Made by a program: the position numbers and the translations under genes
The notes under the pieces: generated by a model
The model's input: the letters and a program-made list of their open reading frames with translations, nothing else
What the model was told of the DNA's origin: nothing
The model's database searches: none
From: Actinoallomurus oryzae
GTDB lineage: Bacteria > Actinomycetota > Actinomycetes > Streptosporangiales > Streptosporangiaceae
Reading direction: 5' to 3'
Length of the DNA: 64,000 bases
Assembly (NCBI RefSeq): GCF_039541955.1
Contig: NZ_BAABHF010000007.1
Coordinates: 57,301-121,300 of the forward strand
Part shown: piece by piece, positions 7,561-15,264 of the stretch
How the letters are laid out: every line of letters begins with the position of its first letter
Position numbering within the stretch: position 1 is the stretch's first letter

Positions 7561-8079
7561 TCACCTCGGCTCCTCGCGGCGGCTCTCCAGCTCCTTGAGC
7601 AGGTGCTGGAGCTCGTCGCGGATCCAGTCGCGGGTGGCGACCTCGTTCATCGCCATGCGCAGGCTGGCCACCTCGCGCGTGAGGTACTCGGTGTCGGACA
7701 CGTTGCGCTCGTGCCGGGCCCGGTCGCCCTCGTACTGCACGCGGTCCCGGTAGTCCTGGCGGTTCTGGGCCAGCAGGATCAGCGGCGCGGCGTACGACGC
7801 CTGGAGCGACAGCATGAGGGTCAGGAAGATGAACGGGTACGGGTCGAACCGCAGGCCGCCGGGCACGAGCATGTTCCAGCCGAACCACACGACGACGAAG
7901 ACGGTCATGTAGACGAGGAACCGGGCGGTGCCGAGGAACCGCGCGATGTTCTCGGAGAACTGCCCGAACGCCTCGGGGTCGTAGTAGAGCCGCGGCATCA
8001 GCTGACGGCGGATGTCCCGAGGCTGGTCGAGGCGGCCGAGGCGGCGCTGGTCGCGCGCCCTTTCCAGGCCAGTGCTCAT
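7561..8079 (-). CDS. DUF1003 membrane protein
   Basis: A 172-residue DUF1003 protein. Two membrane helices are clear, at about 50-70 (FLVYMTVFVVVWFGWNML) and 82-105 (FIFLTLMLSLQASYAAPLIL), joined by the conserved DPYPF turn. After QNRQDYRDR a charged, probably coiled-coil cytoplasmic tail of about 65 residues follows. The ATG at 8079 is chosen because AAAGGAG lies 7 nt upstream; the GTG at 8085 is too close to it. The start is 2 nt after the stop of the MgtE_N-CBS gene, so the two are coupled. Function of the family is unknown; the pairing with a CBS/MgtE_N protein suggests a joint role at the membrane, possibly in divalent cation handling. Confidence 0.88.
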   Translation of the reverse strand: MSTGLERARDQRRLGRLDQPRDIRRQLMPRLYYDPEAFGQFSENIARFLGTARFLVYMTVFVVVWFGWNMLVPGGLRFDPYPFIFLTLMLSLQASYAAPLILLAQNRQDYRDRVQYEGDRARHERNVSDTEYLTREVASLRMAMNEVATRDWIRDELQHLLKELESRREEPR

Positions 8080-8081
8080 CG

Positions 8082-9431
8082 TCACTCCTTTCCGCGCAGG
8101 GCCTCTTCTTCGGCGTCCACGCCGGTGCCGGGATCGGCCTCCATCCCGCTCTCGCGCCAGTCGTCCGGCAGGAGATGGTCGAGCACGTCGTCGACCGTCA
8201 CGGCGCCGAGCAGCCGGCCGTTCTCGTCCACGATCGGCACGGAGACGAGGTTGTAGGTCGCCAGGTAGCTGGAGACCGTCTCCAGCTGGAGCTCGGGCCG
8301 CAGCGGGTCCAGCTCGGTGTCGCAGATCGCGCTGACGAGCGTGGGCGGCGGCTCGCGCAGCAGCCGCTGGAAGTGCACCGTGCCGAGGTAGCGGCCGGTC
8401 GGGGTCTCGTTCGGCGGCCGGCAGACGTACACCTGGGCGGCCAGCGCCGGGTTCAGGTCGGGGTTGCGGATCTGCGCGAGCGCCTCGGCGACCGTGGCGT
8501 CCGGGGAGACGATCACCGGTTCGGTGGTCATCATGCCGCCCGCGGAGTCGTCGGCGTAGCTCAGCAGCCGGCGCAGCGGCGCGGCGTCCTCCGGCTGCAT
8601 CAGCGCCAGCAGCTGCTCGCGCTGGTCCGAGGGCAGCTCGCCCAGCAGGTCGGCCGCGTCATCGGGTCCCATCTCCTCCAGGACGTCCGCGGCGCGGTCG
8701 ACGTCGAGCTTGCCGAGGATCTCCACCTGGTCGTCCTCGGGCAGCTCTTCGAGCACGTCGGCCAGGCGCCGGTCGTCGAGCGCGGCGGCCACCTCGGCGC
8801 GGCGTTTCGCGGACAGCTCGTGGACGACGTTCGCCAGGTCGGGGGCGCGCATCCGTTCGAACGCCGCGATCAGGTTGGCCGCGCCCTGCCCCTCTTCGGC
8901 CACCCGCAGGCCGCTGATCGCGCCCCAGTCGACCACGAGCGTCTCGCCGTGCCGCCGGCGCAGGCCCAGGCGCGCGCCCCGCCCTCCGCCGGCCCAGCGG
9001 TGCCCGTGCCCGGTGCCGCCCGTCCGCCGCACCGCGACCTTGGTGATCAGCCAGTCGCGCGTACGGCTCTGCTCCATGCCCAGGTCGAAGACGACGACCT
9101 GTTCGCCCCCGCTGTCGGCCAGCTCCGCCCTGCGGTCGAGCATCTCGCCGAGCGCGAGCGTCTCGGAGCCGCGCTTCTGGAACCGGCGCATGTTGATCCG
9201 GCCATCGAAGATCACCGCGCCGGCGTCGATGTTGGTGACCCGGGTGATCGGCAGGAAGACCAGACGGTGCGGGGGGACCTCGACCACGAGCCCGAGCACG
9301 CGTGGCGCGCGTGGCGCGGGCCGCATCATGACGACGACGTCGCGCACGCGGCCGATCTGGTCTCCGGCGGGGTCGAACACGGCGATCCCGGCCAGGCGCG
9401 CGACGAACACCCGCGATGGCGTTGCGGTCAT
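8082..9431 (-). CDS. PRC-barrel / MgtE N-domain / CBS-pair protein without transporter domain
   Basis: A 449-residue cytoplasmic protein with the regulatory half of an MgtE magnesium channel. A PRC-barrel-like N-terminus (about 1-75, FDPAGDQIGRVRDVVV) and a second beta domain (to about 190) precede an MgtE_N superhelix at about 190-300 (repeated DVLEELPEDDQ, DVLEEMGPDDAADLLGELPSDQ). A CBS pair follows at about 305-430 (VIVSPDATVAEALAQI; VPIVDENGRLLGAVTVDDVLDHLL). The membrane part of MgtE is absent, so it is not itself a channel. It corresponds in position to Rv1232c. Likely a Mg2+ or nucleotide sensor working with the coupled DUF1003 protein (inference). Confidence 0.85.
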   Translation of the reverse strand: MTATPSRVFVARLAGIAVFDPAGDQIGRVRDVVVMMRPAPRAPRVLGLVVEVPPHRLVFLPITRVTNIDAGAVIFDGRINMRRFQKRGSETLALGEMLDRRAELADSGGEQVVVFDLGMEQSRTRDWLITKVAVRRTGGTGHGHRWAGGGRGARLGLRRRHGETLVVDWGAISGLRVAEEGQGAANLIAAFERMRAPDLANVVHELSAKRRAEVAAALDDRRLADVLEELPEDDQVEILGKLDVDRAADVLEEMGPDDAADLLGELPSDQREQLLALMQPEDAAPLRRLLSYADDSAGGMMTTEPVIVSPDATVAEALAQIRNPDLNPALAAQVYVCRPPNETPTGRYLGTVHFQRLLREPPPTLVSAICDTELDPLRPELQLETVSSYLATYNLVSVPIVDENGRLLGAVTVDDVLDHLLPDDWRESGMEADPGTGVDAEEEALRGKE

Positions 9432-9481
9432 GCTCGAAGGCTACCGAGGCGCGTCCTCTCCGGCGGTAAAGCGTGATCTAG

Positions 9482-9532
9482 AGCCCGCGCGGACAGGGCC
9501 GCGCAGTGGCGCAGTCCCTGTCCGCGCGGGCT
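9482..9532. repeat. 17-bp perfect inverted repeat between divergent genes
   Basis: AGCCCGCGCGGACAGGG (9482-9498) is exactly complementary to CCCTGTCCGCGCGGGCT (9516-9532), with a 17-nt loop containing a further GCGC/GCGC pair. It lies between two divergent starts (9431 minus, 9563 plus), where a terminator is not expected. Confidence 0.7.
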
Positions 9533-9562
9533 TCCTATACCCCCGCAGCCGGGGATGGCACG

Positions 9563-10483
9563 ATGGGGGACGTGACGGGGGATACCGCCGACCTCACCGA
9601 GGTCTACGAGACGTACCGCGGGCTGCTCTTCTCCGTGGCGTACCGCATGCTGGGCTCGGTCGCCGACGCGGAGGACATCGTGCAGGACGCCTGGCTGCGC
9701 TGGTCCGGCGCCGACCGCACGAACGTAGAGGATCCCCGCGCCTACCTCGTCCGTACGGTCACCAACACCGCGATCGACCGGCTCCGATCCGAGCGCTCGC
9801 GGCGCGAGTCCTACGTCGGCCCGTGGCTGCCCGAGCCGGTGCTCACCGCGCCCGACGCCGCCGCCGACGTCGAAATGGCCGACTCCGTATCGCTGGCCAT
9901 GCTGGTCGTGCTGGAGACGCTGTCACCCCTGGAGCGGGCGGTGTTCGTCCTGCGGGAGGTGTTCGGCTTCTCCCACGCGGAGATCGCGAGCGCGCTCGAC
10001 CGGTCCGAGGCGAGTATCCGGCAGGTGGCGGTGCGGGCCCGCCGGCACGTCACGGAGCGGCGGCCGCGCTTCGCCGCCGACCGGGCGGAGCAGCGCCGGG
10101 TCACCGAGGAGTTCCTGTCCGCGGCGCTCGGCGGCGACATCGAGCGGCTGCTCGGCGTGCTGGCGCCGGACGTCGTGCTCGTCCCCGACGGCGGCGGCAA
10201 GCGCCTCGCGCCGCGCCGCCCGCTCGTGGGAGCCGATTTGGTGGCGCGCTTCCTCGCCGGCATCGGGCAGCGCTCGTACGACGGCGTGGCTCCCGAGGAC
10301 ATGCGGGCGGAGATCGCCGACGTCAACGGCACGGCTGGGGTGATCATCCGCGGCGGCGGCATGGTGCTGAGCACGATGACCGCCGAGGTCGTGGACGGCA
10401 GGGTCACCGCCCTGCACCTGATCGCCAACCCGGACAAACTGGAGACGATCGCCGAGCGCCGCGTCCTGTCCCTCGGGCCCTGA
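9563..10483 (+). CDS. sigJ: ECF41-family sigma factor (SigJ-like) with SnoaL-like C-terminal domain
   Basis: A 306-residue ECF sigma factor of group ECF41. Region 2 lies at about 11-80 (VYETYRGLLFSVAYRML, DAEDIVQDAWLRW). The group's WLPEP linker motif is at 88-92. Region 4 lies at about 118-168 (SPLERAVFVLREVFGFSHAE, SEASIRQV). A C-terminal SnoaL/NTF2-like domain carries the diagnostic DGGGK (209-213) and NPDKL near the end. In ECF41 the fused domain takes over the role of an anti-sigma factor, and no anti-sigma gene is nearby, which fits. The ATG at 9563 is chosen because the domain starts there; an upstream start would add a tail absent from the family. A large hairpin precedes it. Confidence 0.87.
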   Translation: MGDVTGDTADLTEVYETYRGLLFSVAYRMLGSVADAEDIVQDAWLRWSGADRTNVEDPRAYLVRTVTNTAIDRLRSERSRRESYVGPWLPEPVLTAPDAAADVEMADSVSLAMLVVLETLSPLERAVFVLREVFGFSHAEIASALDRSEASIRQVAVRARRHVTERRPRFAADRAEQRRVTEEFLSAALGGDIERLLGVLAPDVVLVPDGGGKRLAPRRPLVGADLVARFLAGIGQRSYDGVAPEDMRAEIADVNGTAGVIIRGGGMVLSTMTAEVVDGRVTALHLIANPDKLETIAERRVLSLGP

Positions 10484-10504
10484 CCGCCGGCCCGGGACCC
10501 CTGA

Positions 10505-11023
10505 CTACCGGTCGGGGCGGCGGCGCCGGGCGCCGACCATGAACGGGGCGTGGCCGGTGGTCGTGGCCGGGCTGGGTGCCGGGCGTACGGCGGCGTAGTC
10601 ATCGGGCATGCTGCCGGGCGCCTCGGCGACCTCGCCGGTCGGGGTGAGCCGGATGACGAACGCCTCCTTGGCCCAGCGCTCGGTCTGGTGCTCGCCGTCG
10701 GGGGCGTTGAGGCGGTCCTTGGCGAGCAGGGGCACCACGGCCTCCCACTCCTCCGAGCCCGGCTCCACCTGCTCCACGGCCGCGATCCAGGAGACCAGGC
10801 GGCCGCCCTTGTCCTTGCTGCGGACCGTCACGGTGACGCGCTCGGCCTCCGGCAGCCCGGGCAGCGGCTGCTCGATGCCGCCGGTGACGACGTACGCGGC
10901 GCTCTGGTCGCCGTACGCGTGCCAGACGTGCCAGGCGGCGCGGGGGTAGGGCAGGTCGGGCAGCGCCAGCCACAGCATGCCCGACTTCTTGGTGGCCTCC
11001 TCGACCAGCGCGACGATGTCCAC
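10505..11023 (-). CDS. Conserved actinobacterial protein of unknown function
   Basis: A 172-residue protein I do not recognise as a characterised family. Visible features: a GTG start giving MDIVALVEEATKKSGMLWL, an aromatic-rich stretch (RAAWHVWHAYGDQSAAYVV), a region of beta strands (VTVTVRSKDKGGRLVSWIAAVEQ), a helix with LLAKDRLNAPDGE, and a low-complexity Arg/Pro-rich tail (GARRRRPDR). There is no signal peptide or membrane helix. It is divergent from the CitE-like gene with only 36 bp between the starts, so the two probably share a control region. It resembles small cytoplasmic hypothetical proteins of Streptomyces and Actinomadura, but this is from memory. Confidence 0.7.
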   Translation of the reverse strand: MDIVALVEEATKKSGMLWLALPDLPYPRAAWHVWHAYGDQSAAYVVTGGIEQPLPGLPEAERVTVTVRSKDKGGRLVSWIAAVEQVEPGSEEWEAVVPLLAKDRLNAPDGEHQTERWAKEAFVIRLTPTGEVAEAPGSMPDDYAAVRPAPSPATTTGHAPFMVGARRRRPDR

Positions 11024-11059
11024 GCTCGCAGTCTCCCACGGGTGGATACCATCCGGTGC

Positions 11060-11998
11060 ATGCGCTCTCGCCGGACGACGCTCGCGGTGCCCGCCAGCAA
11101 CCCGCGCTTCATCGAGAAGGCGCGGGAGCTGCCCGCCGACGAGTTCTTCCTCGACCTGGAGGACGCGGTCGCGCCGCAGGCCAAGGAGGAGGCGCGGGCC
11201 AACGTCGTCGCGGCGCTGAACGCCGGCGGCTGGGGCGACCGGGTCCGCGTCGTACGGGTCAACGACGTGACCACCCCGTACGCCTACCGGGACGTGATCG
11301 AGGTCGTCGAGGGCGCGGGCGCGAACCTCGACTGCGTCATGCTGCCCAAGGCGAGCTCCCCGGACCACGTGGTCTGGCTGGACCTGCTGCTCACCCAGGT
11401 CGAGCAGGCGTCGGGGCTGCCGGTCGGCCGCATCGGCATCGAGGCCCAGATCGAGGACGCGCGCGGGCTGACCCGCGTCGAGGAGATCGCCGGCTCCTCG
11501 CGGCGCCTGGAGGCGCTGGTGTTCGGGCCCGGCGACCTGATGGCCTCGATCAACACGAAGACCCTGGTGGTCGGGGAGCAACCGCCCGGGTACACCGAGG
11601 GCGACGCCTACCACTACATCCTCATGCGCATCCTGCTCGCCGCCCGCGCGCACGACCTCCAGGCGATCGACGGGCCGTACTTCAACGTCCGCGACGTCGA
11701 GGCCTTCACCCGGGCGGCACGGCGGAGCGCCGCGCTGGGCTTCGACGGCAAGTGGGTGCTGCACCCGGCCCAGATCGAGGCCGGCAACGCCGTCTACTCC
11801 CCGTCGCAGGAGGACTACGACCGCGCCGAGCTGATCCTCGACGCCTACGACCACGCGACGCGTGTCCAGGGGAGGGGCGCGGCGATGCTCGGCGACGAGA
11901 TGATCGACGAGGCGTCGCGCAAGATGGCCCTCGTGATCGCCGCCAAGGGCCGCGCGGCGGGCATGGAGCGCACCCGGAGTGACGATCCGCCGGCCTGA
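11060..11998 (+). CDS. HpcH/HpaI aldolase / CitE-like lyase
   Basis: A 312-residue TIM-barrel enzyme of the citrate lyase beta-subunit / malyl-CoA lyase superfamily, which cleaves or forms C-C bonds of 2-hydroxyacyl-CoA thioesters with Mg2+. Visible signatures are TLAVPASNPRFIEKA at the N-terminus, FFLDLEDAVAPQAKEEAR (Mg-binding Glu/Asp strand), VMLPKASSPDHV, RIGIEAQIEDARGL (catalytic Glu) and LVFGPGDLMASI. No CitD or CitF genes are nearby, so it is a stand-alone CitE-like protein; candidate activities include (3S)-malyl-CoA, citramalyl-CoA or beta-methylmalyl-CoA lyase. The ATG at 11060 is 36 bp from a divergent start. Confidence 0.85.
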   Translation: MRSRRTTLAVPASNPRFIEKARELPADEFFLDLEDAVAPQAKEEARANVVAALNAGGWGDRVRVVRVNDVTTPYAYRDVIEVVEGAGANLDCVMLPKASSPDHVVWLDLLLTQVEQASGLPVGRIGIEAQIEDARGLTRVEEIAGSSRRLEALVFGPGDLMASINTKTLVVGEQPPGYTEGDAYHYILMRILLAARAHDLQAIDGPYFNVRDVEAFTRAARRSAALGFDGKWVLHPAQIEAGNAVYSPSQEDYDRAELILDAYDHATRVQGRGAAMLGDEMIDEASRKMALVIAAKGRAAGMERTRSDDPPA

Positions 11999-12060
11999 GC
12001 CGGCGACCGCCCAGGTGGAGAGCTTGACGTTCCTTCGCGCAAGGGCGACTGTGAGTAACC

Positions 12061-12678
12061 ATGAGGACCCCGCCCACGTGCCCGCGGTGCCGCCGGTCCC
12101 TGGTCCCGCCCAGCGCGTGGTCGAGCGCGTGGACCTGCCTCGTACACGGCGAGGTCCCGCCGCTGCGGCCGCCGATGCGCCCTTGCCCGGAGGCGCTGGA
12201 GGCCGTGCGCTCGCGGACCCGCGTGCCGGTCTGGGTGCCCTGGCCGCCGCCCACGGGGTGGCTCGTGACCGGGTTCGCCGAGGCCGGTGACGACCGCAGC
12301 GGCGCCGTCGCGGTGGCCGTGGCGCTGTCCGGCCCCTCGCCGATCGGCGGTCCGGCCGATCTCGTGCTCATCGCCGAGGAGCCCGGCGTGGGTCTGGGCG
12401 CCTCGTACGCGGGCCTGAACGGACCCGATCCCGGTCACGGGTTCGGGGTCTCGGCACCGAACGCCAAGGTCGAGATCGACGGCCATCCCGTGTCCATGTG
12501 GGCCCTGGGCACGGAGAAGACGGCGGCGTACGCGGGCGAGGCCCTCGCGAACTGGCTCTGGGCGGTGCTGTGGCCCGAGTCCGCCGGCGTCCTCATGGTC
12601 GAGCAACTCAACCTGCGCGACCTGCGCGAGGCGCCCCTCGACCTGCCGTACGGCGCCGCCTGCCCCCGGCTAGCGTGA
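12061..12678 (+). CDS. DUF6758-like zinc-ribbon protein of unknown function
   Basis: A 205-residue soluble protein. The N-terminus has a zinc-ribbon-like arrangement, CPRC at residues 8-11 and a later Cys-Leu-Val-His, typical of the actinobacterial DUF6758 proteins found upstream of a PHP-domain gene. The middle part (about 55-185) is a compact alpha/beta domain with GWLVTGFAEAGDDRSGAVAVAVALSG, LIAEEPGVGLGASYAGL and a Trp-rich helix ALANWLWAVLWPESAGV. A TTGACG -35-like hexamer lies at 12024-12029. The next gene starts 4 nt after the stop, so the two are probably co-transcribed. No biochemical function is known to me. Confidence 0.7.
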   Translation: MRTPPTCPRCRRSLVPPSAWSSAWTCLVHGEVPPLRPPMRPCPEALEAVRSRTRVPVWVPWPPPTGWLVTGFAEAGDDRSGAVAVAVALSGPSPIGGPADLVLIAEEPGVGLGASYAGLNGPDPGHGFGVSAPNAKVEIDGHPVSMWALGTEKTAAYAGEALANWLWAVLWPESAGVLMVEQLNLRDLREAPLDLPYGAACPRLA

Positions 12679-12682
12679 TGGT

Positions 12683-13528
12683 GTGATCATCGACCTCCAC
12701 ACCCACAGCGCCGTCTCCGACGGCACCCAGCCCCCCGCCGACGTCGTACGTCGTGCGCAGGCCGCGGGCGTCGGCGTCCTGGCGCTGACCGACCACGACA
12801 CCGTCGCGGGCCACGCCGAGGCGGCGCGGGCGCTGCCGCCCGGCATGACGCTGGTCCGCGGCATGGAGCTGTCGTGCCGGCTGGGCGATCACAGCGTCCA
12901 CCTCCTGGCCTACCTGTTCGACGCCGGCGAGCCGCGTCTCGCGGCCGAACGCGAGCGCATCCGCGACGACCGCGTGCACCGGGCGCGCGGCATGGTCCGG
13001 CGGCTCGGCGAGCTGGGCGCGCCGGTCACCTGGGAACGGGTGGCGCGGATCACCGGCGACTCCGTGCCCGGCCGTCCCCACATCGCCCGCGCCCTGGTCG
13101 AGGCGGGCGTCGTGGCGACCGTGGAGGACGCCTTCACCCCCGAGTGGATCGGCGCGGGCGGGCGGGCGTACGTCGACCGGTACGCCCTGGACCCGGTCCG
13201 CGCGGTGCGGCTCGTACGCGCGGCGGGCGGCGTGCCCGTGCTGGCCCACCCGCGAGCGGGGCGGCGGAGCTACGGGGTCCCCGACGAGGCGATCGCCGGT
13301 CTGGCCGGCGCCGGGCTGGCGGGGGTGGAGACCGACCATCCCGACCACGCCCCGGCCGACCGCGCGGCCCTGCGGGCGCTAGCGTCCGACCTGAACCTCT
13401 TCGTCACGGGCGCGAGCGACGACCACGGCGAGCTGACCGGCCACCGGCTGGGCTGCGAGACCACGGCCCCGGAGGCGTACGAGGCCCTGCGTGCCCAGGC
13501 CACGGGAGCGGCCCCGGACGTCCGGTGA
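12683..13528 (+). CDS. PHP-domain metal-dependent phosphoesterase
   Basis: A 281-residue PHP-domain hydrolase of the YciV/RnaAM-like TrpH family, which releases phosphate from nucleotides or removes 5' nucleotides from short RNA and cyclic/3',5'-bisphosphates with a trinuclear metal site. Motif 1 is DLHTHSAVSDGT (4-15), motif 2 LTDHDTVAG (about 35-43), motif 3 GMELSC (about 61-66), with the later ligands VLAHPRAGR and GASDDHGE. It starts with GTG at 12683, 4 nt after the DUF6758-like gene. Its 3' end, including the stop, is repeated 49 bp downstream. Confidence 0.87.
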   Translation: MIIDLHTHSAVSDGTQPPADVVRRAQAAGVGVLALTDHDTVAGHAEAARALPPGMTLVRGMELSCRLGDHSVHLLAYLFDAGEPRLAAERERIRDDRVHRARGMVRRLGELGAPVTWERVARITGDSVPGRPHIARALVEAGVVATVEDAFTPEWIGAGGRAYVDRYALDPVRAVRLVRAAGGVPVLAHPRAGRRSYGVPDEAIAGLAGAGLAGVETDHPDHAPADRAALRALASDLNLFVTGASDDHGELTGHRLGCETTAPEAYEALRAQATGAAPDVR

Positions 13529-13578
13529 GAACGCGCACGGCTGGGTGAGCACGGGAGCGGCCCCGGACGCCGGGTGAG
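13501..13578 (+). repeat. 29-bp direct repeat of the PHP gene 3' end
   Basis: 13501-13529, which contains the end of the PHP gene and its TGA, recurs at 13550-13578 (27 of 29 bases identical; shared core CACGGGAGCGGCCCCGGACG). The spacer also holds a partial third copy ending GGGTGAG. The repeat lies between convergent genes. Confidence 0.85.
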
Positions 13579-13583
13579 CGATG

Positions 13584-14201
13584 TCACGCGTGTACGGCGC
13601 GGGTCAGCATCATCGCGGCGAGGGCCGCGAAGAGCAGCGCGGACAGGCCGGTGAAGGCGCCCTGCCCCCTCCGGCCGACGCGGCGGCCCGAACGCGCCAC
13701 GGCCAGGGCGATGACGGCCTCCAGGCCGGAGGCCACGCCGAACCAGCACGCGGTGAACACCACCATCCCCGCGTCGCCCGCGAGGTGCTGGGCGCGCAGC
13801 ATCGTCGGCGTGCCGGTGGCCAGCCAGAAGGTCCAGGTCAGCGGGTTGGCCAGGTTCGCGGTCACGCCCTTCCAGAAGGCCCAGCCGCGCGCCGCCGGCA
13901 CCGCGCCCCGGCGCCACAGCCGCCAGGCCTCCCGCGCCGCCTGGACCGCGAGGAGGGTGAAGACGCACGCCCCCACGAGACCCACCCAGAACTCCGCCCG
14001 CGCCACGGCGGCGATCACCCACGCGAACGCCAGCGCCGGCACGAGCAGGAGCGCGTCGGCGGTCGCGGAGCCGAGGATGACGCGGAACGCCGGCGCGAAG
14101 CCGCGCGTCGCGGCCTCATTGAGAATCGTGACGAAGATCGGGCCGACGGAGAGCGCCGCACCGGTGCCGAGGAGCACGCCGAGCCAGAGGACCTCGAACA
14201 T
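13584..14201 (-). CDS. LysE-family amino-acid exporter
   Basis: A 205-residue integral membrane protein of the LysE/RhtB (ArgO) superfamily that exports amino acids or related metabolites. Five to six hydrophobic helices are visible, beginning MFEVLWLGVLLGTGAALSVGPIFVTIL. That helix includes the family signature G-x-x-x-SVGP near residue 20. Helix 3 is WVGLVGACVFTLLAVQA and the conserved LANPLTWTFW follows at about 117-126. The ATG at 14201 is used; the GTG just before it is less likely. The gene stands alone, convergent with the PHP gene. The transported substrate cannot be told from sequence. Confidence 0.85.
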   Translation of the reverse strand: MFEVLWLGVLLGTGAALSVGPIFVTILNEAATRGFAPAFRVILGSATADALLLVPALAFAWVIAAVARAEFWVGLVGACVFTLLAVQAAREAWRLWRRGAVPAARGWAFWKGVTANLANPLTWTFWLATGTPTMLRAQHLAGDAGMVVFTACWFGVASGLEAVIALAVARSGRRVGRRGQGAFTGLSALLFAALAAMMLTRAVHA

Positions 14202-14555
14202 CACCCGAGCTCGCGGAGCGGTCGCGCCGTCATCACGTGGCCCGATGCTAGAACAGTGAAGGTCGCGCCCCTGAGGGTCAGGTAGCCCCGGGCGTACGGA
14301 TGGGGGAGCTCCTTCTGGCCGGGTCGGGGGGAAGAACTGGGTGTCGGCTCCGAGCGCGGCCTGGGGCTACAGCGCCGCGCCTGGTGCGTCGTCGGTCCGG
14401 CGCCCTTCCGCGTTGTCGAATCATGCGCAGGACGCTAATGAGACGCCATGAGATCCCGGTGAAGCGACGATCACACCGGAGCGCCGCGCCCCGCCGTCCG
14501 GCTGATCCTCCGGTGCCGCACGCACCGAAGGCCCGGAGTCGGTAGGGTTTCTTAC
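14202..14555. other. 354-bp intergenic region between divergent genes
   Basis: No supported gene. It holds the divergent upstream regions of the LysE-type exporter and the metallo-hydrolase. TAGGGT at 14543-14548 sits 7 nt before the GTG at 14556 and could be a -10 element producing a leaderless transcript. Short open frames here lack ribosome-binding sites and familiar sequence. Confidence 0.5.
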
Positions 14556-15251
14556 GTGGACGCGCGTATCGACAAAGTGGTGACGTCGGGCAAGGTCACC
14601 GTCGACGACACCGAGTACGACATCGAGGCCAACACCTACATCGTCGGAGACGACGACGCGGTGATCGTCATCGATCCCGCCTTCGACGCCGAGCCTGTTC
14701 TCGAGGCGGTCGACGAGCGGGAGATCATGGCTGTCATCTGCACCGACGGCAGGGAGACCCACCTGGGCTCGGTCCTTGAGGTCGCCGAGGCGGACGAGGA
14801 CGACCCCGCGCCGATCGCGCTGCACACGCGTGACCGCCTGCTCTGGCGCCAGTACTTCCGTGCGCTCGCCGACAAGGACGAGGACGCGGAGTTCATGAAG
14901 GACCTCCAGCCCGACCTCGACATCGAGGACAGCGGCGTGTTCGAGATCGCGGGCGCGCAGCTCGAGGTCATGCACACGCCCGGCCACTCGCCCGGGAGCA
15001 TCTGCCTCTACAGCGAGCAGCTCGGCGTGCTGTTCACCGGCGACACGCTGCACAAGGGCCGGCCGGGCCGCGTGGGGGCCGACTACCCCGAGCTGCAGGA
15101 GCAGCTCAACTCCATCGGGGCGATCCTCAGCCCGCTGCCGCGCGACACCCGCATCCTGCCGGGCCAGGGCGAGGAGAGCACGGTCGGCGAGGAGGACTCC
15201 CAGTGGGAGAGCTGGTTCGCCCTCGCGCAGGAGCCCGAGTCCGAGTCCTGA
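14556..15251 (+). CDS. Metallo-beta-lactamase-fold protein with degenerate metal motif
   Basis: A 231-residue MBL-fold protein of the glyoxalase II-like group. The fold is recognisable from NTYIVGDDDAVIVIDPAF (25-44), HTPGHSPGSICLYSE (second metal region) and LFTGDTLHKGRPGR. The hallmark THxHxDH is replaced by T63-D-G-R-E-T-H69, so two His and the Asp of the dinuclear site are missing while the HTPGH and GDTL parts remain. The protein is unusually acidic (EADEDDPAPI, DKDEDAEFMKDLQPDLDIED). Either it binds one metal or it is a non-hydrolytic relative. The RecB-like gene begins 13 nt after its stop and is probably co-transcribed. Confidence 0.82.
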   Translation: MDARIDKVVTSGKVTVDDTEYDIEANTYIVGDDDAVIVIDPAFDAEPVLEAVDEREIMAVICTDGRETHLGSVLEVAEADEDDPAPIALHTRDRLLWRQYFRALADKDEDAEFMKDLQPDLDIEDSGVFEIAGAQLEVMHTPGHSPGSICLYSEQLGVLFTGDTLHKGRPGRVGADYPELQEQLNSIGAILSPLPRDTRILPGQGEESTVGEEDSQWESWFALAQEPESES

Positions 15252-15264
15252 GCGGGTCCCGGTC

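Noticed and set aside
6347..7753. A 468-codon plus-strand open frame over mrp
   Set aside because: Mrp on the opposite strand has Walker A and CxxC motifs; this frame is its shadow.
14300..14545. An 81-codon frame in the spacer before the metallo-hydrolase
   Set aside because: No ribosome-binding site, Arg-rich shadow-like composition, no homologue recognised.
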